Shown here: positions 25,347-33,465 of the stretch, in pieces
Layout: every line of letters starts with the position of its first letter
Position numbering within the stretch: the stretch's first letter is position 1
Origin: Prevotellaceae bacterium
Lineage (GTDB): Bacteria; Bacteroidota; Bacteroidia; Bacteroidales; Bacteroidaceae
Direction of reading: 5' to 3'
DNA: 48,832 nt
Assembly: GCA_029226205.1 (NCBI GenBank)
Contig: JAQXXT010000044.1
Span: 1 to 48,832, forward strand
Program-made: the position numbers and the translations under genes
Notes under the pieces: model-generated
What the model saw: the letters and a program-made list of their open reading frames with translations, nothing else
Databases searched by the model: none
Told to the model about the DNA's origin: nothing

Positions 25347-27185
25347 ATGACTAAAGAAGAAAACGAAGCCCGTTTGGCTCATTGCAAGAATATTGTGCTC
25401 AGTATGCCTGAAAAGCCAGGCAGCTACCAGTTCTACGACAAGGACCACATCATTATATATGTGGGCAAAGCCAAAAGCCTAAAGCGTCGTGTGTCGAGCT
25501 ACTTCCATAAGGAGGTAGACCGATACAAAACGAAGGTCCTCGTGTCGAAGATCTGGGATATCTCCTACTCTGTCGTCAATACGGAGGAAGACGCTCTGCT
25601 GCTTGAGAATGCTCTCATCAAGAAATACAAACCAAAATACAATGTATTATTGAAGGATGGCAAGACATATCCAAGCATCTGTGTGACCAACGAGTACTTA
25701 CCCCGCATCTTCAAAACAAGGCAAATCAACAAGCGTTTTGGTACTTACTTTGGTCCCTATCCGCATATTACTGCCATGTACGCTGTTCTCGACATCATTC
25801 ACCGTGTCTACAAGCCACGTACTTGTCGCACGGTATTTACGAAGGAAGGTATCGAACAAGGTAAGTACAAGCCTTGTCTGGAGTGGCATATCGGCAACTG
25901 TTACGCTCCGTGCATCAACAAGATCTCATACGAAGAATATCAAGAAAATATCCGTCAGGCAAAGGAGATTCTGAAAGGTAACACGCGTGAGATCAGTCAG
26001 AAGATCTATGATCTGATGATGAAGAACGCTGAACTCATGAAGTTTGAGGTAGCTGAAGAGTTGAAGAAAAGATATATGTTGCTTCAGGAGTTCGTGACAA
26101 AGAGTGAGGTTGTCAGTTGGACCATTACAGATGAAGATGTATTCAGTATTGTGGATGATGAGAGTAACAAAAACGCATATATCAACTATATCCACGTCAA
26201 GAACGGTACGATCAATCAGAGTTTTACCTATGAATATAAACGCAAGCTCGATGAGAGTGACGAGGATTTGCTGATGCAAGCCATTCCGGAGATTCGGGAA
26301 CGATTCCACAGTACGGCGAAAGAGATTATCGTACCCTTTGAGATGAACTGGAAATTGAAAGACGCGGAGTTTTTCATTCCACAAAGAGGAGATAAGCATC
26401 ACTTGCTGGAACTCTCTGAAATGAACGGGAAACAGTATAAATTCGACCGTCTGAAACAAGCAGAGAAGCTCAATCCGGAACAGAAACAGACGCGCTTAAT
26501 GAAGGAGCTACAGACAAAACTCAAGCTCGAGAAATTACCCTATCAGATAGAATGTTTCGATAACTCAAATATCTCGGGTACCGACGCGGTAGCAGGATGT
26601 ATAGTCTACAAAGGTATGAAACCCTCGAGGAAAGACTACCGAAAATATAATATCAAGACGGTTGTAGGCCCTGATGATTATGCTTCTATGCAAGAGGTCG
26701 TCCGGCGGCGCTATAGTAGGATGATGGAAGAGAAAACACCTCTTCCCGATCTCATTATCACCGATGGTGGCAAAGGGCAGATGGACGTAGTCAGAGAGGT
26801 TGTAGAGGACGAATTACACCTTCATATACCAATCGCAGGACTGGCTAAGGATGACCGACACAGAACGAATGAATTACTCTTTGGATTCCCACCTCAGACC
26901 ATCGGAATAGACGTAAAAAGCGAGTTGTTTAAGGTTCTCACCCAAATCCAGGATGAGGTCCACCGCTATGCCATCACCTTCCACCGGGATAAGCGTTCCA
27001 AACATGCGCTGCACAGTGAACTGGACGATATCAAAGGCATCGGACCAAAGGCAAAAGAGGCGCTGCTTCAGAACTTTAAGAGCGTAAAGAGGATTAAAGA
27101 GGCTACAGTGGAAGACATCGCAAAAGTCGTTGGTCCTTCCAAAGCCCAAATTCTGATCAATCATTTCCAATCCGTAGGGACTTGA
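25347..27185 (+). CDS. uvrC: Excinuclease ABC subunit C
   Basis: A 612-residue nucleotide-excision-repair nuclease that makes both incisions around UvrAB-marked lesions. The N-terminal GIY-YIG domain (PGSYQFYDKDHIIIYVGKAKSLKRRVSSYF) makes the 3' cut. A UVR-like middle region and the C-terminal RNase H-like domain (IECFDNSNISGTDAVAGCIVY, LIITDGGKGQ) follow. The tail has helix-hairpin-helix motifs (IKGIGPKAKEALLQNF). I choose ATG 25347; the frame back to 25305 crosses a repeat and a parS-like site. The last residues (SVGT) and the TGA stop are encoded within a family A repeat. Confidence 0.93.
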   Translation: MTKEENEARLAHCKNIVLSMPEKPGSYQFYDKDHIIIYVGKAKSLKRRVSSYFHKEVDRYKTKVLVSKIWDISYSVVNTEEDALLLENALIKKYKPKYNVLLKDGKTYPSICVTNEYLPRIFKTRQINKRFGTYFGPYPHITAMYAVLDIIHRVYKPRTCRTVFTKEGIEQGKYKPCLEWHIGNCYAPCINKISYEEYQENIRQAKEILKGNTREISQKIYDLMMKNAELMKFEVAEELKKRYMLLQEFVTKSEVVSWTITDEDVFSIVDDESNKNAYINYIHVKNGTINQSFTYEYKRKLDESDEDLLMQAIPEIRERFHSTAKEIIVPFEMNWKLKDAEFFIPQRGDKHHLLELSEMNGKQYKFDRLKQAEKLNPEQKQTRLMKELQTKLKLEKLPYQIECFDNSNISGTDAVAGCIVYKGMKPSRKDYRKYNIKTVVGPDDYASMQEVVRRRYSRMMEEKTPLPDLIITDGGKGQMDVVREVVEDELHLHIPIAGLAKDDRHRTNELLFGFPPQTIGIDVKSELFKVLTQIQDEVHRYAITFHRDKRSKHALHSELDDIKGIGPKAKEALLQNFKSVKRIKEATVEDIAKVVGPSKAQILINHFQSVGT

Positions 27186-27200
27186 TTCATCATGTTCCGC
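27174..27200 (+). repeat. Family A palindromic repeat (A9)
   Basis: GTAGGGACTTGAT/TCATCATGTTCCGC copy. Here the uvrC frame passes through GTAGGG and stops at the TGA of ACTTGA. Confidence 0.9.
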
Positions 27201-27258
27201 CCATTTGCATTCACACAAATAAATGAACGAAAACGGGAAATAATTCAATAAATTTGAG

Positions 27259-27266
27259 TATATTTG
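27259..27266 (+). promoter_or_regulatory. Promoter -7 element almost abutting the dtd start
   Basis: TATATTTG fits TAnnTTTG and ends four bases before the dtd ATG at 27271, so a transcript from it would be nearly leaderless. No TTTG at -33 was found, and the match could be chance. Confidence 0.4.
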
Positions 27267-27270
27267 CAAC

Positions 27271-27723
27271 ATGAGAATAGTAATACAACGTGTACGGGAA
27301 GCATCCGTAACGATCAATGGAAAAGTTAAGTCTGCCATTCAACAGGGCTATATGATCCTCGTGGGAGTCTGCGAGGAAGATACACAGGAAGATGTAGATT
27401 GGCTCGCTAAGAAAGTCATTGGTCTGAGAGTCTTTGACGATGAGCAAGGCATAATGAACAAGAGCATTCTCGATATCAACGGAGAAATTCTTGTCATCAG
27501 TCAGTTCACGCTCTTTGCGAGTTATAAAAAAGGCAATCGCCCCAGTTGGATCCGAGCAGCCGGTCACGCAACGGCCATTCCCCTCTATGAGTCTTTCTGT
27601 AAAAAGCTCAGCGAGGGACTGGGCAAACCCGTTGGCACAGGAGAGTTCGGTGCTATGATGGACGTCGCCCTGATCAATGACGGCCCAGTAACCATCTGTA
27701 TGGACAGTAAAAACAGAGAATAA
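27271..27723 (+). CDS. dtd: D-aminoacyl-tRNA deacylase
   Basis: A 150-residue cytosolic enzyme that removes D-amino acids wrongly attached to tRNA. MRIVIQRVREASVTI at the start, SQFTLFASYKKGNRPSW (about 78-94) with the SQFT active-site motif, and the C-terminal GEFGAMMDVALINDGPVTI with the cross-subunit Gly-Pro-type element are family marks. It is followed 10 bases later by the MazG-like gene. Confidence 0.95.
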   Translation: MRIVIQRVREASVTINGKVKSAIQQGYMILVGVCEEDTQEDVDWLAKKVIGLRVFDDEQGIMNKSILDINGEILVISQFTLFASYKKGNRPSWIRAAGHATAIPLYESFCKKLSEGLGKPVGTGEFGAMMDVALINDGPVTICMDSKNRE

Positions 27724-27733
27724 GGAAGAAGTA

Positions 27734-28084
27734 ATGGATAAAGCAATAACGATCCAGGAAGCCCAAAATATGGTTGACGAATGGATCAAGAAATATGGTG
27801 TGAGATATTTCGATATACTCACCAATATGGCTTGTCTGACCGAGGAAGTCGGTGAGGTAGCACGTGTCATTGCCCGCAAATACGGAGAACAGAGTTTCAA
27901 GGAGGGCGACAAAGCCAACCTCGGAGAAGAGCTCACAGATGTCCTCTGGGTACTCATCTGTTTGGCCAATCAGACCGGTGTCAACCTTACGGAGGAATTC
28001 CAAAAAAATATGGCAAAGAAGACCCATAGAGACGCCTCCCGACATCTGAATAATCCCAAGTTACAATCACCCAATATTCAATAA
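27734..28084 (+). CDS. MazG-like nucleotide pyrophosphohydrolase
   Basis: A 116-residue all-helical protein. LTEEVGEVARVIARKYGEQSF and LGEELTDVLWVLICLANQ match the EExxE and ExxD magnesium-binding motifs of the single-domain MazG/NTP-PPase family, which hydrolyses (often aberrant) NTPs to NMP and pyrophosphate. It lies 10 bases after dtd, in the same order as in other Bacteroidales as far as I recall. Confidence 0.85.
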   Translation: MDKAITIQEAQNMVDEWIKKYGVRYFDILTNMACLTEEVGEVARVIARKYGEQSFKEGDKANLGEELTDVLWVLICLANQTGVNLTEEFQKNMAKKTHRDASRHLNNPKLQSPNIQ

Positions 28085-28143
28085 CCCCAACTTGTAAAAA
28101 GCGAATCTCATGAACGCTTAACAAGTCATTTAAATTAAAGCAA

Positions 28144-29091
28144 ATGGAAAGTATCAAAGGAACCGTTCTGAAGGATATTGCCGAGCAGAACAAGAAAAAA
28201 GCAGAAGAAAAGAGCAAATATGACCAGGCTCTGGAAAAGTATAATACGACTGTAGACGATGATGCAGTGCGTGAAGCCGTCAAGAAAATCATTGCGGAGA
28301 AAGTACCACAAAACGATACTCCGGAAGTAAGAAAATTTCTGCTGGGCAGTGTAGAGCTGACGTCTCTCCATACGACGGATACAGAGGAAGAGATACTGGC
28401 ACTAACGGAGAAAATCAATAAGTTTGATGCCCTCTACCCCGACCTGCCGCATGTCGCTGCCATCTGTGCGTATCCCGTCTTCACCGACCTGATTGCAAAC
28501 AGCCTGGAGGTAGATGGCGTTGAGATCACGAATGTTACTGGCAATTTCCCCAGCAGTCAGAGCCGTATCGAGGTGAAGATAGCAGAGACTTCCCTCGCTG
28601 TCGCAGACGGGGCTACAAACATCGATATTGTCATGCCCGTAGGAAAGTTCCTCAGCGGCGATTACGAGGGCATGTGCGACGATATCAGCGAACTGAAAGC
28701 GTGCTGCGGTGATGTTCCGATGAAAGTAATTCTCGAGACCGGCGATCTCGGCAACCTGAGCAATGTGAAAAAAGCAGCTTTACTGAGTATGTATGCTGGT
28801 GCAGACTATATCAAGACAAGTACGGGCAAAGAGAAAGTAAGTGCCACTCCTGAGGCCGTATACGTCATGTGTCAGGCCATCAAGGAATACTATGATAAAA
28901 CGGGCATACAAATCGGTATAAAGCCCGCTGGCGGCATTAATACCGTCATGGACGCCATTATCTACTACACGATTTTAAAAGAGGTCTGTGGTGAAAAATG
29001 GCTGACCAACTATTGGTTCCGTCTTGGCACCAGTCGTCTAACCAATAAACTGATTAGTGAGATCCTTGGAAAAGAGGTGAAATACTTCTAA
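28144..29091 (+). CDS. deoC: Deoxyribose-phosphate aldolase
   Basis: A 315-residue class I aldolase that splits 2-deoxyribose 5-phosphate into acetaldehyde and glyceraldehyde 3-phosphate. GADYIKTSTGK (about residue 220) holds the Schiff-base lysine, and GIKPAGGI (about 260) holds the second active-site lysine. The N-terminal 70 residues (MESIKGTVLKDIAEQNKKKAE..) form a charged helical extension beyond the short E. coli-type enzyme. The gene closes the plus-strand run and is followed by two family A repeats and a bidirectional terminator. Confidence 0.92.
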   Translation: MESIKGTVLKDIAEQNKKKAEEKSKYDQALEKYNTTVDDDAVREAVKKIIAEKVPQNDTPEVRKFLLGSVELTSLHTTDTEEEILALTEKINKFDALYPDLPHVAAICAYPVFTDLIANSLEVDGVEITNVTGNFPSSQSRIEVKIAETSLAVADGATNIDIVMPVGKFLSGDYEGMCDDISELKACCGDVPMKVILETGDLGNLSNVKKAALLSMYAGADYIKTSTGKEKVSATPEAVYVMCQAIKEYYDKTGIQIGIKPAGGINTVMDAIIYYTILKEVCGEKWLTNYWFRLGTSRLTNKLISEILGKEVKYF

Positions 29092-29094
29092 ACC

Positions 29095-29152
29095 GTAGGG
29101 ACATGATTCATCATGCTCCGCAAATGTAGGAAGATGATTTATCATGCTACGC
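29095..29152 (+). repeat. Family A tandem dimer (A10, A11), 31-base period
   Basis: A10 (29095-29121) and a more diverged A11 (29126-29152, GTAGGAAGATGAT/ATCATGCTACGCC). The A11 changes at the outer stem are partly compensatory (GTAG with CTAC). Confidence 0.85.
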
Positions 29153-29161
29153 CAAAAACAG

Positions 29162-29191
29162 AAAAAAGACGGCCTGTAAGCCGTCTTTTTT
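29162..29191. terminator. Bidirectional rho-independent terminator between deoC and polyprenyl synthetase
   Basis: A perfect 12-bp palindrome (AAAAAAGACGGC, CTGTAA loop, GCCGTCTTTTTT) with A- and T-runs on both sides serves both convergent genes. The synthetase stop codon overlaps its last base. Confidence 0.92.
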
Positions 29192-30168
29192 CAATTATTT
29201 CGTTCAATGACGAAATCAAGGTAGGCCTTCAGTGCTTCTTTGATTTCATCGTTTTTTACTCGCTGATCGATAAAGGACATACAGTCTTTATGGAAGTCCC
29301 ACATACGTTTATCCGCATATTCAATACCACCTTGAACCTTGGCGAAATCAACGAGTTCCGCTATTCCAGCAGCATCTATCTTGCGGTTCTTTACCCGATA
29401 AGCCAACTCCGTCATGCGGGGATTATCACCATGCTTCAACGCATAGATAATCGGTAAAGTCAATTTTCCTTCCGTCATATCATTGCCAGTCGGCTTACCA
29501 ATCTCCTTACTATCATAATAATCAAAGATATCATCACGGATCTGGAAGATGATGCCGAGGTTCTGACCAAAGAGACGGGCAGCATCAACATCCTCCTGTG
29601 TGGCACCGGCACTCTCTGCACCAATAGCCGCGCAAGCCTCAAAGAGAGCCGCAGTCTTCTTCTTAATCACCTCATAATAAACGTCCTCAGAGATCTCCTG
29701 ATTCTGGATATTCGAGAGTTGCAGAATCTCACCATTAGACAATGTCTGACCAAGTTCAGAGAGATAACGGACAATGATTTCGGAATGAGTACGGGAAATA
29801 TATAACAGAGCCGTAGAGAGGATATAATCACCAACAAGTACTGCCACCTTATTATTATAGATAGCATTCACGGAAGCCTGGCCACGACGCTCCGTACTCT
29901 CATCGACGACATCATCATGTACCAACGATGCCGTATGAAGCAGTTCCAGTCCCACAGCGGCATGCTGCGTGACGTCACTAATCCTTCCGAAGTTCTTTGC
30001 CATCAGGAGGATCAGCATCGGGCGCATTCGTTTCCCAGCCCTGTTGCGGATATGCTGCAGGGCCTGCGAGAGAAGACCATCTGAATGACTCATACTCTCG
30101 TTAAAGAGGTTGATGAAGTCCTTCAATTCATGCTCAATGGGTTGTCTGATAACTGATAAATAGTCCAT
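29191..30168 (-). CDS. Polyprenyl diphosphate synthase
   Basis: A 325-residue trans-isoprenyl synthase that extends farnesyl-type primers with IPP, probably making the menaquinone side chain. LLHTASLVHDDVVDESTERRG (first Asp-rich motif, about 85-89) and FQIRDDIFDYYD (second, about 212) are both intact. AGKRMRP near residue 45 is a conserved IPP-binding segment. It resembles octaprenyl synthase IspB, but chain length cannot be read. It is transcribed toward deoC and is divergent from polA. Confidence 0.9.
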   Translation of the reverse strand: MDYLSVIRQPIEHELKDFINLFNESMSHSDGLLSQALQHIRNRAGKRMRPMLILLMAKNFGRISDVTQHAAVGLELLHTASLVHDDVVDESTERRGQASVNAIYNNKVAVLVGDYILSTALLYISRTHSEIIVRYLSELGQTLSNGEILQLSNIQNQEISEDVYYEVIKKKTAALFEACAAIGAESAGATQEDVDAARLFGQNLGIIFQIRDDIFDYYDSKEIGKPTGNDMTEGKLTLPIIYALKHGDNPRMTELAYRVKNRKIDAAGIAELVDFAKVQGGIEYADKRMWDFHKDCMSFIDQRVKNDEIKEALKAYLDFVIERNN

Positions 30169-30185
30169 GATTCGATAATTTGTTA

Positions 30186-30219
30186 CAAAATTAATGAAAA
30201 TATCGGGAAGTCTGACAAA
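30186..30219 (-). promoter_or_regulatory. Bacteroidetes-type promoter for polyprenyl synthase
   Basis: TTTG (30219-30216), a 22-base spacer and TAATTTTG (30193-30186) on the minus strand. It sits in the 87-base divergent gap with polA. Confidence 0.6.
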
Positions 30220-30255
30220 AAATTAGTAATTTTACACATTCAAAAAGAAAAAACT

Positions 30256-33021
30256 ATGCAGAAACTCTTTCTCATCGACGCTTACGCGCTGATTTTCCGG
30301 TCTTACTATGCTCTGATCCGTTCGCCGCGCATCAACTCCAAGGGGTTGAACACCTCCGCCATCATGGGGTTCTGTAACACGCTCAACGAGGTACTGACGA
30401 AAGAACAGCCCACTCATATCGGCGTTGCCTTCGACTGTGGCAAGACATTCCGTCATGAAGCCTTTCCCGCATATAAAGCGCAGCGTGAGGCCACGCCGGA
30501 AGATATCCGCAAAAGTGTTCCTATCATTAAGGACATACTGAAAGCCTATCATATTCCCATACTACAGGCCGAGGGCTTCGAGGCTGACGATGTCATCGGC
30601 ACCGTTGCCACGGAGGCTGGTAAGGCGGGGTATGAGACATACATGCTTACACCCGATAAAGACTATGGACAACTCATTCGACCGAACGTTTATATGTACC
30701 GTCCCCAGCAAGGCGGCAACTATGAGGTGATCGGTGAGAAAGAGATCGAAGCCAAATATGGCATCAGCAAGCCACAACAAGTAATCGACATCCTCGCCCT
30801 CATGGGAGACAGTGCCGACAACTTCCCCGGCTGTCCTGGCATCGGTGAGAAGACGGCCGTAAAACTCGTCAACCAATTTGGCAGCGTCGAGGGACTGCTC
30901 GCCCATACTGACCAACTCAAAGGGAAACAGAAAGAAAAAGTAGAGGGAGCCATCGACGACATCAAGATGAGCTATTTCCTCGCCACAATCAAGACCGACG
31001 TGCCCCTGCCCGACTTCCAGCTCGATGATCTGAAGATCGAAAAGCCCGACGAAGAACAACTCGATAAAATCTTCACCGAACTGGAGATGAACAGCTTTAA
31101 AAAGCGAATCCTTAACAAACAAGAGAAAAGTAAAAAAGATGTTAACTCAGAACTCTCTCTCTTTGCCGAATTTCCGACCAATGAGTCGAATGATTCAGAA
31201 TTCGCGAATTTTGAGAGCCTTAAAACGGTAGATCATCAATATTATCTCGTTGATAATGAGGAAGATCAGAAGAAAATTGTGGCAAAATTCTTGACAAACG
31301 CAACTCTCAGTCTAGACACGGAAACGACGTCTACGCACGCCATCGATGCCGAATTGGTCGGATTGAGCTTCAGCGTGAAGGAAAACGAGGCTTATTACGT
31401 CCCCATCTCTTCCAACCGGGACGAAGCCATGAAAACGCTGGAGATCTTCAAGCCCTTGTACGAGAATCCAGAAATCCTCAAAGTGGGACAAAACATCAAA
31501 TACGATATTGAGGTATTAAAGAATTACGGAATAGAAGTCAAGGGACCTTTATGGGATACGATGATTGCTCATTATCTCATCCAGCCCGAACTCCATCACA
31601 ATATGGATTACCTCGCCGAAGTATATCTTCATTATCACACCATCCATATTGAGGAGCTCATTGGCCCGAAAGGAAAAGGCCAGAAGAATATGCGAGACCT
31701 CGATCCGAAGGATATCTACGAATATGCCGCAGAGGATGCCGATGTGACGCTGAAACTCAAAAACGTATTGGAGCCGAAACTGAAAGAGTTGAATGTCGAG
31801 GCTCTCTTCCACGATATCGAGATGCCACTCATCTATGTCCTCGCCGATATGGAGCATACGGGTGTCTGCCTCGACACGCAAGCGCTCGCAGAAACCTCCC
31901 GGATCTTCACAGACCGGATGAAGGAATACGAGCGAAAGATCTATGAGGAAGCCGGAGAGCAATTCAACATTTCCAGTCCGAAGCAGGTTGGTGAGATTCT
32001 CTTCGGGAAGATGCAGATCATGGAAAAGCCGAAGAAGACCCGTACAGGCCAGTATGTCACCTCCGAGGAAGTCCTGCAGAGTCTGAAGGCGAAGAATCCT
32101 ATCGTGGAGAATATTCTCAACTACCGTGGCATGAAGAAGCTCCTCTCGACGTATGTCGATAACCTCCCTACCCTTGTCAACAAGCGAACGGGACACATCC
32201 ATACGTCCTTCAACCAGGCCCTCACCGCCACGGGACGCCTTTCCTCATCCGATCCAAACTTGCAGAACATTCCCGTCCGTACCGACGACGGCAAGGAGAT
32301 CCGCAAATGCTTCATCCCCGAGCCTGGCTGTCTATTCTTCAGTGCTGACTACAGTCAGATCGAACTGCGTATCATGGCCCATCTCAGTGGCGATGAGAAT
32401 ATGATCGAGATGTTCCGCGAAGGCTTTGATATCCATGCTGCCACAGCTGCAAAAATCTGGCATAAAGACATGAAAGATGTCACGCCTGCCGAAAGAAAGA
32501 AAGCCAAACAAGCCAATTTCGGTATCATCTACGGTATCACGACTTATGGCCTTGCACAACGTATGGAAATCCCTAACGGAGAGGCACGCGAACTCATCCA
32601 GGGTTATTTCGAGACCTTCCCAAAAGTAAAGGAATATATGGAACATGCCAAGGAGATTGCGAGAAAACAGGGCTATGTCGAGACCCTCTTCCATCGCCGT
32701 CGTTATCTCCCTGACATCAACAGCAAGAACGGAACCGTCCGTGGCTTCGCCGAGCGTAACGCCATCAACGCGCCGATTCAGGGCAGTGAGGCCGATATTA
32801 TCAAGGTCGCCATGGTCCGTATCTATCGCCGTTTCCAACAGGAGCATATCCGTTCGAAAATGATTCTACAGGTACATGACGAACTTAACTTCTCCGTGTA
32901 TCCTGATGAGCAGCGCCAAGTAGAGAAGATCGTCGTCGAAGAGATGGAACATGCCTACACGCTGAAAGTACCCCTTGTTGCCGATGCCGGCTGGGGTAAA
33001 AACTGGCTGGAGGCACACTAG
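30256..33021 (+). CDS. polA: DNA polymerase I
   Basis: A 921-residue replication and repair polymerase. Residues 1-290 form the 5'-3' flap nuclease (FLIDAYALIFRSYYA, GFEADDVIGTVA, GDSADNFPGCPGIGEKTA). Residues about 330-520 are the 3'-5' proofreading domain, with the DTET motif at about 353 apparently intact. The polymerase domain ends with FSADYSQIELR (about 697), the O-helix KQANFGIIYG and QVHDELNF (about 872). It reads away from the polyprenyl synthase and ends at a bidirectional terminator. Confidence 0.96.
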   Translation: MQKLFLIDAYALIFRSYYALIRSPRINSKGLNTSAIMGFCNTLNEVLTKEQPTHIGVAFDCGKTFRHEAFPAYKAQREATPEDIRKSVPIIKDILKAYHIPILQAEGFEADDVIGTVATEAGKAGYETYMLTPDKDYGQLIRPNVYMYRPQQGGNYEVIGEKEIEAKYGISKPQQVIDILALMGDSADNFPGCPGIGEKTAVKLVNQFGSVEGLLAHTDQLKGKQKEKVEGAIDDIKMSYFLATIKTDVPLPDFQLDDLKIEKPDEEQLDKIFTELEMNSFKKRILNKQEKSKKDVNSELSLFAEFPTNESNDSEFANFESLKTVDHQYYLVDNEEDQKKIVAKFLTNATLSLDTETTSTHAIDAELVGLSFSVKENEAYYVPISSNRDEAMKTLEIFKPLYENPEILKVGQNIKYDIEVLKNYGIEVKGPLWDTMIAHYLIQPELHHNMDYLAEVYLHYHTIHIEELIGPKGKGQKNMRDLDPKDIYEYAAEDADVTLKLKNVLEPKLKELNVEALFHDIEMPLIYVLADMEHTGVCLDTQALAETSRIFTDRMKEYERKIYEEAGEQFNISSPKQVGEILFGKMQIMEKPKKTRTGQYVTSEEVLQSLKAKNPIVENILNYRGMKKLLSTYVDNLPTLVNKRTGHIHTSFNQALTATGRLSSSDPNLQNIPVRTDDGKEIRKCFIPEPGCLFFSADYSQIELRIMAHLSGDENMIEMFREGFDIHAATAAKIWHKDMKDVTPAERKKAKQANFGIIYGITTYGLAQRMEIPNGEARELIQGYFETFPKVKEYMEHAKEIARKQGYVETLFHRRRYLPDINSKNGTVRGFAERNAINAPIQGSEADIIKVAMVRIYRRFQQEHIRSKMILQVHDELNFSVYPDEQRQVEKIVVEEMEHAYTLKVPLVADAGWGKNWLEAH

Positions 33022-33033
33022 AAAATAAACTAA

Positions 33034-33077
33034 AAAAATCCGGGAATACGCAACAACATGCGGATTCCCGGATTTTT
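33034..33077. terminator. Bidirectional terminator between polA and the HMA gene
   Basis: An 18-bp stem with one mismatch (AAAAATCCGGGAATACGC with GCGGATTCCCGGATTTTT) around an AACAACAT loop. Flanking A- and T-runs make it work for both convergent transcripts. Confidence 0.92.
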
Positions 33078-33134
33078 ATTTATAAAACTTACCGTATATA
33101 CGAAATTACGTGAATCAAATATATACAGTGATAC

Positions 33135-33464
33135 TTACATCAAGTCGCACTGTTCATCCTTATTGATCTCTACCTTCTCGCCATCCTTCAGGATACGAGC
33201 CTTGTAGCCGAACTTCTCAAAAGCCTTGCAGAGCTTCTCAGGCGTTGTTTTGGCGGGATCATAGGTCACGGTAACCTTCTGGTCGGGCACACTCGTCTGG
33301 ATCTCCTTGACGCCCTTTGCAAAGCGAAGGTTACCCTTGATTTTGTTCTCACAGTTCTCGCAGTGCATCTGCGGAGTTGTCGTGAAGACAACCGTCTTGT
33401 TGTCTTTCGCAAAGGTCATCACTGACACCATCAGCATGACCATCATCAGCATGAATTTTTTCAT
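33135..33464 (-). CDS. Exported heavy-metal-associated (HMA) domain protein
   Basis: A 109-residue protein with a signal peptide (residues 1-19, ending MTFA) and one ferredoxin-like HMA domain. QMHCENCENKIKG carries the CxxC metal-binding pair, and YDPAKTTPEKLCKAFEKFGYKA is the typical second half. It probably binds Cu(I) or a similar soft metal in the periplasm. It begins one base after the TonB-receptor stop, so the two are coupled, implying that receptor and carrier handle the same metal. Confidence 0.88.
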   Translation of the reverse strand: MKKFMLMMVMLMVSVMTFAKDNKTVVFTTTPQMHCENCENKIKGNLRFAKGVKEIQTSVPDQKVTVTYDPAKTTPEKLCKAFEKFGYKARILKDGEKVEINKDEQCDLM

Positions 33465-33465
33465 A

